A stretch of DNA of 64,000 nucleotides from Sphingomonas sp. Y57 (GTDB taxonomy: Bacteria; Pseudomonadota; Alphaproteobacteria; Sphingomonadales; Sphingomonadaceae), in contig NZ_LDES01000022.1 in the NCBI RefSeq assembly GCF_001015195.1, positions 1 through 64,000 on the forward strand, written 5' to 3'. Of the stretch, positions 35,149 through 44,591 are shown piece by piece. The notes under the pieces are model-generated. The model was not told the DNA's origin. It did not search any database and was given only the letters and a program-made list of their open reading frames with translations. The position numbers and the translations under genes are program-made. Within the stretch, counting starts at the first letter, position 1, and every line of letters starts with the position of its first letter.

Positions 35149-36105
35149 TTATTGGATGGGCCGCATGTTGCGGACAAGGTCGCCGGTGACGGCGGCGATC
35201 ACCTCCTGCCCGACCCGGTAGCGGCTCGGTATGTCGGCGAGCGGCATCTGATCGCCGCGCAGCCCGCGTACGAAGCTGGTGGCATCGAAGCGCAGCGTGC
35301 GATCGCCGATGGTGACGCCGTCCGCGCTGACCGCCGTGATCGTGCCGACCACGGGAAGGTTGCCGTTCGACGGCATGATCCGCGTGTCGACTGACAGGCG
35401 GAAGCGGTCCGAATGGTTGGTGATGCCCGAGTGCGGCGTGTTGAGATCCATCAGCAGGACGTCGCCGGGACGATAATGGGTGCTGCGCCAGCGGCCGACC
35501 TCCATGTCCTCCTCCGCGATCGGCAGGATCTTCATGCCATCCTTGCGGTGAAGGCTTCCGCATCGATGCACGCCTTCGACGAGGGCCAGCCCGCCGACAT
35601 CGGGCGTGATCTCGGCCAGCGGAATCCAGCAGATCAGGAAGTCGAGCCCGTCATTATAGGTGCCGTCCTGGTGTATGAACTCCAGCCGCCGCGCATCGCG
35701 ATCACGGGCCGGCGGCACCTGGCGATGGACGGTGAACGGCACCCAGAAGGGATCGCAGCCGAACAGCCGCTCGAAGAAGGCGGCGATGCGCGGATCGCGG
35801 TGCAGCACCCGATCGACCCGGCGCTCGTTCATCGCGGTCTCGTTGACCATCGGCGGCATCACCGACAGGTCGGCGCCGTTGTAGCGCGCCTCCGGGTCCT
35901 GCGGATCGGCGACGCCCAGTTCACCCAGATAATCCATGTAGACCTGGCGAAGTTCGGCGATCGCCTGTTTGTCGAGCACGTCGCGGAAGAACCAGTAGCC
36001 GTCGCGCTCCCAGACCGCCCGGAGACCATCCTGATCGCCGAGCAGATGATTGGAGACATTGAACTCGCGCATCTCGGGAATGAGGCGCGGGGCGGCCATG
36101 TTCAT
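35149..36105 (-). CDS. Phytanoyl-CoA dioxygenase-like (PhyH) enzyme (1)
   Basis: A 2-oxoglutarate/Fe(II)-dependent oxygenase of 318 residues. The iron triad is HxD at His145/Asp147 and the distal His225 (NTPHSG); Arg near 236 (DRFRLSVDTR) should hold 2-oxoglutarate. AGGAGAG precedes the ATG. Members hydroxylate acyl-CoAs or small natural products. It begins a minus-strand operon with SDR and kinase and is divergent from the GlxA-type regulator at 36246. A second, clearly different PhyH is at 45671. Confidence 0.87.
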   Translation of the reverse strand: MNMAAPRLIPEMREFNVSNHLLGDQDGLRAVWERDGYWFFRDVLDKQAIAELRQVYMDYLGELGVADPQDPEARYNGADLSVMPPMVNETAMNERRVDRVLHRDPRIAAFFERLFGCDPFWVPFTVHRQVPPARDRDARRLEFIHQDGTYNDGLDFLICWIPLAEITPDVGGLALVEGVHRCGSLHRKDGMKILPIAEEDMEVGRWRSTHYRPGDVLLMDLNTPHSGITNHSDRFRLSVDTRIMPSNGNLPVVGTITAVSADGVTIGDRTLRFDATSFVRGLRGDQMPLADIPSRYRVGQEVIAAVTGDLVRNMRPIQ

Positions 36106-36245
36106 CGCTACTCTCCTGTCGGCGCGGTGCGACCATTCGGCCGGGGCCGCCCATTGTTCTCGTGGCTCCGACTATCCCGGCCGCCATGGGGATCGGACAG
36201 GATGATATCTTGCAATAACCGGCTGTTTTCCGTCATGATGACCCG

Positions 36246-37217
36246 ATGCCCGATTTTGCCCTCGTCGCGCTCGACGGCGCCTACCACGCGAGCGTCGGCG
36301 CTTTCACGGACAGCTTCGTCCTCGCGCGCGACAGGGTCGAACAAGTGTTCGCCGGGAGCGGTCCGATGCGGATGGAGACGCAGCTCCGGATATTGTCGCT
36401 CGACGGCGGATCGATCCGGATGAGTGACGGCCGTCGGCTCGAGGTCGACGGAGCGATCGGCAGCGTCGACCAGTATGCCTTCGTCTGGCTTCCCGCCTTT
36501 CGCGTCGTCGGGATTCCTGCGCTGGAGGAACGGCTGGCGCGCAGCCATGAGCTGCTGTCCTGGCTGCAGCGCCAGGCGGACGGTGGGGCGGTGATCGGCG
36601 CCAGCGGCGCCTCGGCGCTGATCCTGATGGCCGCCGGACTGACCCGCGACGTCGCCGTGCCGGTTGCCCGCGCGCTCCAGCCGGTCGTCCGGACGATGTT
36701 CCCGCGCCACCGCGCCGAGGAGCGGCTGGGACTCGCCGATCATGGCAATCTGCTGATCGCCAACGGCATGGCCAATGACCTGGCGTTGATCGTCCGGGTG
36801 ATGGAACGGACCCTCTCGCCCGATGTCGGCCGCTGGCTGACCTCTATCATGGGGCTCGATCGCGAGGAGGAACATCTGCTGGCAAGCGACCCGCTCGTCG
36901 CCCGCGCGCAGATCTGGCTCGAGCAGCGCTTCACCGGGGGGATCGGCATCCAGGAACTGGCCGAGGCGCTGTCGACCAGCCAGCCGACGCTGGTCCGGCG
37001 CTTCCGCAAGGCGCTTGGGATGAGCCCGAAAAGCTATATCCAGCATCTGCGCCTCCAGGCGGCGACGCGGATGCTGGAGAAATCGAACCGCTCGATCGAC
37101 CGGATCGCCGAGCTGGTCGGCTTCTCCGACAGCCGCCTGTTCCGCACCATGTTCCGCCAGCAGACCGGCATGACCGCGACGCAGTGGCGCGAGGCGTCGC
37201 AAGCCCGGCGCCGCTGA
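36246..37217 (+). CDS. GlxA/AraC family regulator (DJ-1-like sensor)
   Basis: A 323-residue regulator. Residues 1 to about 190 form a DJ-1/PfpI-like domain (VALDGAYHASVGAFTDSFVLA, GASGASALILMAAGL), and residues 200-320 carry two AraC HTH motifs (IQELAEALSTSQPTLVRRF and IDRIAELVGFSDSRLFR). The ordinary nucleophilic Cys of DJ-1 is not evident in GASGAS. It is divergent from PhyH (1), 140 bases apart, and may activate it and the catabolic operon. Confidence 0.9.
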   Translation: MPDFALVALDGAYHASVGAFTDSFVLARDRVEQVFAGSGPMRMETQLRILSLDGGSIRMSDGRRLEVDGAIGSVDQYAFVWLPAFRVVGIPALEERLARSHELLSWLQRQADGGAVIGASGASALILMAAGLTRDVAVPVARALQPVVRTMFPRHRAEERLGLADHGNLLIANGMANDLALIVRVMERTLSPDVGRWLTSIMGLDREEEHLLASDPLVARAQIWLEQRFTGGIGIQELAEALSTSQPTLVRRFRKALGMSPKSYIQHLRLQAATRMLEKSNRSIDRIAELVGFSDSRLFRTMFRQQTGMTATQWREASQARRR

Positions 37218-37227
37218 GTCCATCCGC

Positions 37228-38880
37228 CTAATCGTTGGCGCCGACGGCGTGGTGCGCCGCGATCCAGGCGAAGACGAAGGAGGCGCCGATGCTGGCGCCC
37301 GCCGCCGGATAGCAGCGCCCCATCACCGAGGCGGTCGAATTGCCGGTGGCGTAGAGCCCCTCGATCACCGACCCGTCGGCGCGCAGCACCCGCGCATGTT
37401 CGTCGGTCAGCATGCCGCCGCTGGTGCCGACGTCGCCGGGCACCATCTCCATCACATAGAAGGGCGGCTTGTCGATCTTGCCCAGATTGGGGTTGGGCTT
37501 GACGGTCGGATCGCCGAACCAGTTGTCGTAGCCGCGCCCGCCGCGATTGAAGTCCAGATCCTTGCCCGTCTCGCAATAACGGTTGAACTTCGCGACCTCG
37601 TCCCTGAGCCCGGCCGGGTCGATGCCCGCCTTCGCGGCCAGTTCCTCGATCGTGTCGGCGGTCTTCATCATGCCGCTGTCCAGCCAGGACTGCGGCGTCT
37701 TGCCCGGCGGGTAATAGCCCCAGGCATAGCGCTTGCGGTGACGGCTATCGAGGATGACATAGGCCGGCACGTCGTTGCGGTAGAGCCGCTGGCCGTTCTC
37801 CATATAGGAGCCGCTCTCGTTCAGGATGCGCCGCCCCTGGCGGTTGACGATGATGCAGTGCGGCTTCGAGATGTCGGTGTTGTGCATGTTGGCCGGGCCG
37901 CCCTCGGGCACCACCGTGCCGGGCACCCACCAGGCCTGGTCCATGAGGTCGAGCGCCGCGCCATGCTTTTCGGCGATCTGGATCATCTCGCCGGTGTCGC
38001 CGGGATTGGCGTTGGTCCATTCGACGGAGCTGGGCTGCGGGCCGTATTTCTTGCGCATCTCCGCATTTTTCGAGAAGCCGCCTGCGTTGATCAGCACGCC
38101 GTCGCGCGCGCCGATCCGCAGCGTCCGGCCCTGATGTTCGACGACGACGCCGACGATCCGTCCCCCTTCCTCGACCAGCTCGACCACGCCGTGGTTCGTC
38201 CGCATGTCGATCCCGGCCTTGTCGGCCAGCATCAGCATGCGGCCCTGGAGCGCGCCGCCGAAGCTGAGCATCGGCGCCCCGCGCTTCTTCACCAGCCACA
38301 TGCGGAACAGCAGCTTCATGCCCTCCCACATGCCCTTCGGCGTGCGGGTGGCGAGGCCGATGATCCCGGCCTTGTCGGTCGGCAGCGGCATCACCATCGG
38401 GCCGAGGCGCAGCTTGTCGAACAGCGGGCCCATCTCGCGGGCGTCGAGCATCGGCGCGCCGACCGACCGGCTGCGGGTGCAACCGCCGGGCCGATCGTCG
38501 TAATAATCGGCCCAGCCTTCGGTGCGGAGCCATCGCATGCCCTGCTCCTCCAGCCATTTCATCATCACCGGGCCGTTGCGGAGATAGGCCTCCTTGCGTT
38601 CGGGCGATGCGGCCGGGCCGGCATCGTTCCCGACCGTCGCGTCCATATAGGTGCGGCCCAACTCGTGGCTGTCCTTGATCCCGTCACGGGCGAGGAGATG
38701 ATTGTTGGGAATCCACAGCACGCCGCCTGACATGGCGGTCGATCCGCCCAGCTTGTCGGTCTTCTCCAGGATCAAAGGTTGTCGGCCGATCGACTTGAGA
38801 TACAGCGCGGCGGCCATCGATCCGCCGCCCGATCCGCAGATCACGAAGTCCGCCGTCTCGTCCCAGCCCTTTGCCGCCAT
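37228..38880 (-). CDS. FAD-dependent dehydrogenase, KstD/fumarate-reductase-like
   Basis: Flavoprotein of 550 residues. The Rossmann motif is DFVICGSGGGSMAAAL with EKTDKLGGSTAMSGG. The C-terminal segment GNSTASVMGRCYPAAGASIG is the signature I know from 3-ketosteroid delta-1-dehydrogenases. It probably introduces a double bond next to a ketone in a ring. One base overlap with the Rieske gene upstream makes a KstD-like/oxygenase pair, as in steroid ring opening. The ATG at 38880 overlaps the Rieske stop. Whether it really acts on steroids is not proven. Confidence 0.85.
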   Translation of the reverse strand: MAAKGWDETADFVICGSGGGSMAAALYLKSIGRQPLILEKTDKLGGSTAMSGGVLWIPNNHLLARDGIKDSHELGRTYMDATVGNDAGPAASPERKEAYLRNGPVMMKWLEEQGMRWLRTEGWADYYDDRPGGCTRSRSVGAPMLDAREMGPLFDKLRLGPMVMPLPTDKAGIIGLATRTPKGMWEGMKLLFRMWLVKKRGAPMLSFGGALQGRMLMLADKAGIDMRTNHGVVELVEEGGRIVGVVVEHQGRTLRIGARDGVLINAGGFSKNAEMRKKYGPQPSSVEWTNANPGDTGEMIQIAEKHGAALDLMDQAWWVPGTVVPEGGPANMHNTDISKPHCIIVNRQGRRILNESGSYMENGQRLYRNDVPAYVILDSRHRKRYAWGYYPPGKTPQSWLDSGMMKTADTIEELAAKAGIDPAGLRDEVAKFNRYCETGKDLDFNRGGRGYDNWFGDPTVKPNPNLGKIDKPPFYVMEMVPGDVGTSGGMLTDEHARVLRADGSVIEGLYATGNSTASVMGRCYPAAGASIGASFVFAWIAAHHAVGAND

Positions 38881-40208
38881 CACTGGCCCCCGTGCAGATA
38901 GGCGAGCAAGGTCGCATGGAAATTGCTGATCTCGACCTCCTGGACCGGGCTCGGCCGCGCCGCCTTGAAGGCGCGCGACTTCATCCCTTTCTGGACGGCC
39001 TCCATATTCTGGAAATCCTGCTCCAGGATCAGCCCCCAGTCGACCTTGCGCCAGTCGTCGGCGACCTCGACCTCGACGCTTCCGGGCTCGGCGCCTTCCG
39101 CGAAGCGCTCCATCACGTTGACCTCGAAGATGCAGCTGTCGGGATCGTCGCCGTTCGGGCGCGCCCGGTAGAACAGCACGTTGGTCGGCTGCTGGAGGAA
39201 GACGAGATTGGGGAAGATGTTCCAGTCGGTCCCAGCCGCCATCTGTTGTTCGGGCGTGATGGCGGGCCAGGGCCGGCCCGACTTCTCCGATTCCTCGCGG
39301 TGGAATTTGGCGAAGGCGACATAGATCTCGAACGGTGTCGCCGTTTCGGGCAGCTCCATCAGCCGCCGGCCCGCCGCCAGCATCTCCTCGGTCGTGGTCG
39401 CCTTCAGCGTGTCCCAGATCTCCTTGTTGAACTCGTAGAGGCCCTTGCGCATGTCGCCGCTCTGGTCGCTGATCCGCGGGCTCGGCAGGCCGAACAGCGC
39501 GGTCGGCGCATAGCCGAACATGGCGTGCCTCCCATAGGCGCGGGAGAAGGTATAATCGTCCTGGTAGGGCAGCAGCTGCCGGTGTGTGGTTTGCACATGA
39601 TAGCCCTCCATGAAGGCCTCCTGCGCGGTCTTCCAGTTGCACGGCATTGTGATCCGCTTGCGCCAGACATAGCGCATTCGGTCCATCTCGAACGGGTCGA
39701 GCAACGTCTTGGCCTCGCCCAGATGCTCCTCCAGGCTCTCGCTGTCGGGGTCCATGTTGATGAACACCCAGCCGCCCCAGCTCGCGCTCTTCACCTGATG
39801 CAGCGTGATCTCGCTATCCTGGAGCAGGTCGCCCCAGTCCTTGCGATCGACCACCTCGGTCGGCTGGCCGTCGAGATTCCACTGCCAGCCATGATATTTG
39901 CAGTGGAACTTGCCCATGCGGCCGCAACCGGCGGTCAGGCGCCGGCCGCGGTGCGGGCAGACATTGTGATAGGCCGCGACGGTGCCGTCGGTCTTGCGTA
40001 CCACCGCGATCGACTCGTCGGCGATGTCGTAGGTGTAGAAATCGCCGGGGTTCGGAATCTCCTCCTCGCGGCAGGCGATCTGCCAGACACGCGGCCACAG
40101 CCGCTCCTTCTCAAGCCGCACATAGTCGGGCGAGATATAGGCGTCGGCCGGCACATAATCCGGCCGCACCGTTCCGTCCGCCGTCGTCACCTTGCTGATC
40201 TCGTTCAT
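38880..40208 (-). CDS. Rieske non-haem iron oxygenase alpha subunit (2)
   Basis: Oxygenase of 442 residues with [2Fe-2S] ligands Cys84, His86, Cys103, His106 and iron histidines His204 and His209 in EGYHVQTTH. It resembles Rieske gene 1 (25257) along its length but is clearly a separate paralog. The start at 40208 has GGAGAGGATGGAG upstream. Downstream is the KstD-like flavoprotein (one-base overlap), upstream the acyl-CoA dehydrogenase (26-base gap). No dedicated electron carrier is near. Confidence 0.9.
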   Translation of the reverse strand: MNEISKVTTADGTVRPDYVPADAYISPDYVRLEKERLWPRVWQIACREEEIPNPGDFYTYDIADESIAVVRKTDGTVAAYHNVCPHRGRRLTAGCGRMGKFHCKYHGWQWNLDGQPTEVVDRKDWGDLLQDSEITLHQVKSASWGGWVFINMDPDSESLEEHLGEAKTLLDPFEMDRMRYVWRKRITMPCNWKTAQEAFMEGYHVQTTHRQLLPYQDDYTFSRAYGRHAMFGYAPTALFGLPSPRISDQSGDMRKGLYEFNKEIWDTLKATTTEEMLAAGRRLMELPETATPFEIYVAFAKFHREESEKSGRPWPAITPEQQMAAGTDWNIFPNLVFLQQPTNVLFYRARPNGDDPDSCIFEVNVMERFAEGAEPGSVEVEVADDWRKVDWGLILEQDFQNMEAVQKGMKSRAFKAARPSPVQEVEISNFHATLLAYLHGGQ

Positions 40209-40234
40209 GGCTCCATCCTCTCCCCGGTTACGCG

Positions 40235-41389
40235 TCAGGCCTTGGCCGGCCCCTGGGGAAACCGCATGTCGAAAACGCCCTCGGCGATCCGGTTGAGCAA
40301 TATCTCTATCGCGCCGCCCGCGATCATCCAGCCGCGTGTGCGACGCAGGCAATATTCCACCAAGCCGTCCTGGCTGTACCCGGCGCCACCCATGATCTGC
40401 ATGGCCTCATTGGCACATTCGAACCCCGCCCGGTTGCATGCGACCTTGGCGATCGCGGTCTCATCCGGCGACGGCAGCCCCCGGTCGGCGTTGGCGGCGG
40501 CTCGATACAGCAGAAGCTGCGCCGCATCGAGCTTCAGCTTCATCTCGGCGAACTTCCATTGCAGGCCCTGGAACTCGCAAAGCGCGCGGCCGAACTGCTT
40601 GCGCGTCTTGGCATGCTCGACGGCCGCGTTGAAGGCGTAGCGGCCCAGCGCCAGGCTGCGTGCGGTGTTGCCGATCCGCTCCACGTTGAAGCCCGACATC
40701 TGCTGCTTGAACCCACCGGGGCCCAGCAGCACCTTGTCCTTCGGCACATAGACATTGTCGAAGAACAGCGGGTTCCACTCCTCGCCCGACAGGAAGCGTA
40801 CCGGCTTGCCGAAGCTGAACCCCTCCTGCCCGCGCTCGATCAGCACCGAACCGATATTGCCGGTGCCGGGCCCGTAGCGGACATAGACCAGGAAGACGGT
40901 GGCATGAGTGCCGTGGGTGGTGAAGATCTTCTGCCCGCTGACGCGGAAGCCGTCGCCGTCGGGTACCGCCGTCGTCGTCAGCTCGGTGACCGCCGATCCG
41001 GCATTGGGCTCGGTCATCGCCACCGAGATCAGGCCGTCGCCCTTCAGCAGCGGTGCCAGATACTGTTCCTTTTGCGCATCGCTCGCGAACTGGGCGAAGG
41101 TACGGATCGCGCCGAAATTGCCGGCTTGCAACACGTCCGCAGAGCGCGGGCAGACCGATGCGATCGTCTCGATCGCGATCACCGCGTCCATCAGCGATCC
41201 GCCGAGGCCGCCCTTCTCCTCCGGGATGGTGATGCCGATCAGGCCCTGCTCGGCCATCATCCGGGCGATCTCCCACGGATAATCGTCGCTGTGCGCACGC
41301 TCCAGGGCACCGGCCGCCAGATGCCGCTGCGCGAACGCCGCGACGGCATCCCGGAACATGGACTGTTCTTCGGTGAGATCGAACTGCAT
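40235..41389 (-). CDS. Acyl-CoA dehydrogenase (1)
   Basis: A 384-residue flavoprotein making a 2,3-enoyl-CoA. The ATG at 41389 has GGAAG ahead; an upstream TTG is less likely. Seen: TEPNAGSAVTEL FAD loop, GFNVERIGNTARSLALGRY, KTRKQFGRAL and MGGAGYSQDG. At the position of the medium-chain enzyme's catalytic Glu (YEGT) it reads IAGGA, so the base must be elsewhere, as in isovaleryl-type enzymes, or absent. It leads the operon with Rieske 2 and the KstD-like gene, and is divergent from the bifunctional enzyme at 41596. Confidence 0.88.
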   Translation of the reverse strand: MQFDLTEEQSMFRDAVAAFAQRHLAAGALERAHSDDYPWEIARMMAEQGLIGITIPEEKGGLGGSLMDAVIAIETIASVCPRSADVLQAGNFGAIRTFAQFASDAQKEQYLAPLLKGDGLISVAMTEPNAGSAVTELTTTAVPDGDGFRVSGQKIFTTHGTHATVFLVYVRYGPGTGNIGSVLIERGQEGFSFGKPVRFLSGEEWNPLFFDNVYVPKDKVLLGPGGFKQQMSGFNVERIGNTARSLALGRYAFNAAVEHAKTRKQFGRALCEFQGLQWKFAEMKLKLDAAQLLLYRAAANADRGLPSPDETAIAKVACNRAGFECANEAMQIMGGAGYSQDGLVEYCLRRTRGWMIAGGAIEILLNRIAEGVFDMRFPQGPAKA

Positions 41390-41595
41390 CAAAAGGCTTC
41401 CCTTGGTATCGCGCGGCCGCGCATCATCGCATCGTCCGCCTAAATCGCGATCGGCGCGATGCGAAGGCGGTGAGGAAAAGCTTCACATTCTCGATACCTC
41501 TGGCGGCGCTGGGCGCTTTGCTTGACAGCACGGGCCGCGGATAGCTTCTACGAGGCACGACCATAGCCAGCAGTACGGGGCCAGACCAAGCCATC

Positions 41596-43707
41596 ATGAC
41601 CCAGGTAAACGAGAAGATCTCTACGCGCGTCGACGGCGACATCGGCTTCATCCGCAGCGACAACCCGCCGGTCAACGCGCTGGGCCAGGCGGTACGCAGC
41701 GGCGTCGTCCAGGCGCTGGAACAGTTGAACGCCGATCCCGCGGTCAAGGCGATCGTGCTCTATTGCGAAGGCCGCACCTTCTTCGCCGGCGCGGACATCA
41801 CCGAGTTCAACAAGCCGCGCGTGCCCCCGACCCTCCAGGAGATGGTCTTCGCCATCGAAAGCTCGTCCAAGCCCGTGATCGCCGCAATCCACGGCACAGC
41901 GCTGGGCGGCGGCTTCGAGACCGCGCTCGGCTGCCCGTTCCGCGTCGCCGTCCCCTCCGCCAGGGTCGGCCTGCCCGAGATCAACCTCGGGCTTTTCGCC
42001 GGCGGCGGCGGAACCCAGCGGCTGCCCCGTATCATCGGGCCGGAGAAGGCGCTCGAATTCGTGTTGTCCGGCAAACCGGTCGGCGCCACTCAGGCACTGG
42101 CGCTCGGCATCCTCGACGCGGTCGAGGACGGCGCCCCCGACGCGATCGGCGCGGCCTTCGCCCGCCGCGTGATCGACGAGAAGCTGCCGGTGGTGCCGGT
42201 CAGCCGCCGCGAAGACAAGATCGCCGCGACCCGCGCCGATCCGAGCGCCTTCGACGCGCTCGCCGCGAAGCTGACGGCGCGCAGCAAGGGGCAGGAGGCG
42301 CCGGCCGCCAACGTCGCCTCGGTCCGCCGCTCCTTCACCCTCTCCTTCGACGAGGCAATGGCGATCGACGCCGAGGCCAACCGCGCGCTGATGGCGGGCA
42401 GCCAGTCGCGCGCGCTGCGCCACCTGTTCTTCGCCGAGCGCGAGGCGGCGCGAATTCCCGGACTTCCGAAGGAGGCAAAGGCGCGCGATGTCGCCAAGGC
42501 CGCCATTATCGGCGCAGGCACGATGGGTGGCGGTATCGCGATGTGCTTCGCCGGCGCCGGCATCCCGGTCGTCGTCGTCGACACCACGCAGGAAGCGCTC
42601 GATCGCGGAATGGAGCGCGTGCGCGCCAACTACGCCACTTCCGTGAAGCGCGGCTCGATCAGCCAGGATCAGGTCGACCAGCGCCTTGCGCTGATCATCC
42701 CGGCGACCGATCGCGCCGCCGTCGCCGACGCGGATCTGGTGATCGAAGCTGTGTTCGAGGACATGGCGGTGAAGAAGGAGATATTCTCCGACGTCGAGAA
42801 GCGGGTGAAGCCGGGCACGGTGCTCGCCTCGAACACGTCAGCGCTGGACGTCGACGAGATCGCTTCTGTGCTCGACCGACCCGAGGATTTCGTCGGCATG
42901 CACTTCTTCTCGCCGGCCAATGTGATGAAGCTGCTGGAGGTGGTGCAGGCCGCGAACAGCAGCCCGGAGGCGATCCTCACCGCGATGGCGGTCGGCCGCA
43001 AGATCGGCAAGGTGCCTGTCTGGTCGGGCAATTGCGACGGCTTCATCGGCAACCGGATGGTCGCCAAGCGCTCGGCCCAGGCCGAACGGCTGCTCCAGCG
43101 CGGCGCCTTCCCGCCGCAGGTCGACGCGGCGCTCACCAAGCTCGGCTTCCCGATGGGGCCGCTGACCACCAACGACATGTCGGGCCTCGACATCGGCTAT
43201 GCCATCCGCAAGCGGCGCGGCACCCCGTTCCCGATCGCCGACGCGATCGTCGAGAGCGGGCAGCTCGGCCAGAAAACCGGATCGGGCTATTATCGCTATG
43301 AGCCGGGCGACCGCACCCCCCGCCCCAACCCCGACACCGACGCGCTGATCGTCGCCACGTCGGAGAAGCTGGGCATCGAGCGGCGCGAGATGTCGGAGAG
43401 CGAGATGGTCGAACGACTGCTGTTCCCGCTGATCAACGAAGGCGCGCGGATCGTCGAGGCGGGCATCGCGCTGCGGCCGTCCGACGTCGATCTGGTCTGG
43501 ATCAACGGCTATGGCTGGCCGCGTCACCTGGGCGGCCCGATGTTCTACGCCGACGAGATCGGGCTGGCGCACATCGTCGCCCGCCTCCGGGAATTCGCCG
43601 CCGACACGCCCGACGATCCTTCGCTCGAACCCGCGCCGCTGCTGGTCGAGCTGGCCGCGAAGGGACAGGGTTTTTCCGAATGGCAGAAGAGCCGCGCCGC
43701 GGCCTGA
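41596..43707 (+). CDS. Bifunctional enoyl-CoA hydratase / 3-hydroxyacyl-CoA dehydrogenase
   Basis: A 703-residue MFE1-type beta-oxidation enzyme. Residues 1-200 are crotonase (FFAGADITE, GTALGGGFE, GLPEINLGLFAGGGGTQRLP with both catalytic Glu), and 290-600 are the hydroxyacyl dehydrogenase (IIGAGTMGGGIA, SNTSAL, MHFFSPANVMKLLEVV, NRMVAKRS), then a second C-terminal helical domain. It hydrates the enoyl-CoA and oxidises the product. The leader contains TTGACA at 41522 but no convincing -10. It starts an operon with a crotonase and another dehydrogenase, plus PhyH 2 after a 110-base gap. Confidence 0.93.
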   Translation: MTQVNEKISTRVDGDIGFIRSDNPPVNALGQAVRSGVVQALEQLNADPAVKAIVLYCEGRTFFAGADITEFNKPRVPPTLQEMVFAIESSSKPVIAAIHGTALGGGFETALGCPFRVAVPSARVGLPEINLGLFAGGGGTQRLPRIIGPEKALEFVLSGKPVGATQALALGILDAVEDGAPDAIGAAFARRVIDEKLPVVPVSRREDKIAATRADPSAFDALAAKLTARSKGQEAPAANVASVRRSFTLSFDEAMAIDAEANRALMAGSQSRALRHLFFAEREAARIPGLPKEAKARDVAKAAIIGAGTMGGGIAMCFAGAGIPVVVVDTTQEALDRGMERVRANYATSVKRGSISQDQVDQRLALIIPATDRAAVADADLVIEAVFEDMAVKKEIFSDVEKRVKPGTVLASNTSALDVDEIASVLDRPEDFVGMHFFSPANVMKLLEVVQAANSSPEAILTAMAVGRKIGKVPVWSGNCDGFIGNRMVAKRSAQAERLLQRGAFPPQVDAALTKLGFPMGPLTTNDMSGLDIGYAIRKRRGTPFPIADAIVESGQLGQKTGSGYYRYEPGDRTPRPNPDTDALIVATSEKLGIERREMSESEMVERLLFPLINEGARIVEAGIALRPSDVDLVWINGYGWPRHLGGPMFYADEIGLAHIVARLREFAADTPDDPSLEPAPLLVELAAKGQGFSEWQKSRAAA

Positions 43708-43749
43708 GCATCGCGCCGGCGCGCCGGCTCCAAAGGGTTTGAGGAGATT

Positions 43750-44586
43750 ATGATGAGCGACAACGAGTTCCAGCGCGAGATCGACTATAGCGAGTTCGAC
43801 TTCCTGACGGTCGACATCGGCGAGGACGGCGTCGCCGTCGTCACGATGAACGATCCCGACACGCTCAACGCGGTCGGCCCGCACAACCACTGGCAGCTCG
43901 AGGATATCTGGCTGAAGCTCGCCCGCGACGAGCGGATCAAGGTGATCGTGCTCACTGGCGCCGGCAAGGCCTTCTCGGCCGGCGGCAACATCAAGCTGAT
44001 GGCCGAGCGCGCCCAGACCGAATATGGCCTGAAATACGCGCTACGGGTGCCGATCAACACGCTGCGCATCTGGGACCAGATCCTGATGACGCCGCAGCCG
44101 ATCATCGCCGCCGTCAACGGCGACGCGATCGGCCTGGGCACCTCGCTGTTCGCCTTCTGCGACATGAGCATCGTCGCCGAGGACGCCCGGCTGGGTGACA
44201 CCCATGTCCGCGTCGGCCTCGTCACCGGCGATGGCGGCTCGGTGATGTGGCCGCTGCTGGTGGGTCCGCAGAAGGCCAAGGAATATCTGATGCGCGGCAA
44301 GCTCCTGAACGGCAAGAAGGCCGAGGAGATCGGTCTGGTCAACTATGCCTTCCCCAAGGAGCAGGTGCTCGACGAGGCGATGAAGATCGCCCGCGAGATC
44401 GCCGGCCAGCCGATGTGGGCGGTGCGCTGGTCCAAGGCTGCGGTCAACAAGTGCATCCGCGACCAGGTCAACCTGACCGGCGAGCTGTCGATCGCCTATG
44501 AGGCGATGACGATGCTGACCCACGACTACAAGGCGGCGACCACGGCCTTCGCCAACAAGGAAAAGCCGGTCTTCAAGGGCTATTGA
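43750..44586 (+). CDS. Enoyl-CoA hydratase/isomerase family protein
   Basis: A 278-residue crotonase-fold protein. GAGGAG precedes ATG at 43750 (another at 43753). Seen: FSAGGNI and GDAIGLGTSL oxyanion holes; active-site strand GDTHVRVGLVTGDGGSVMWPL. Asp in GDGG where hydratases have Glu suggests isomerase or other activity. A 14-bp palindrome, GCCGGCGCGCCGGC (43715-43728), lies in the 42-base gap after the bifunctional gene. It is directly followed by the 3-hydroxyacyl-CoA dehydrogenase gene. Confidence 0.86.
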   Translation: MMSDNEFQREIDYSEFDFLTVDIGEDGVAVVTMNDPDTLNAVGPHNHWQLEDIWLKLARDERIKVIVLTGAGKAFSAGGNIKLMAERAQTEYGLKYALRVPINTLRIWDQILMTPQPIIAAVNGDAIGLGTSLFAFCDMSIVAEDARLGDTHVRVGLVTGDGGSVMWPLLVGPQKAKEYLMRGKLLNGKKAEEIGLVNYAFPKEQVLDEAMKIAREIAGQPMWAVRWSKAAVNKCIRDQVNLTGELSIAYEAMTMLTHDYKAATTAFANKEKPVFKGY

Positions 44587-44591
44587 CCGGC

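Noticed and set aside
41522-41550. A sigma-70 promoter before the bifunctional beta-oxidation gene
   Set aside because: TTGACA is present but no acceptable -10 element lies at 16-18 bases, so I mention it in the gene entry only.
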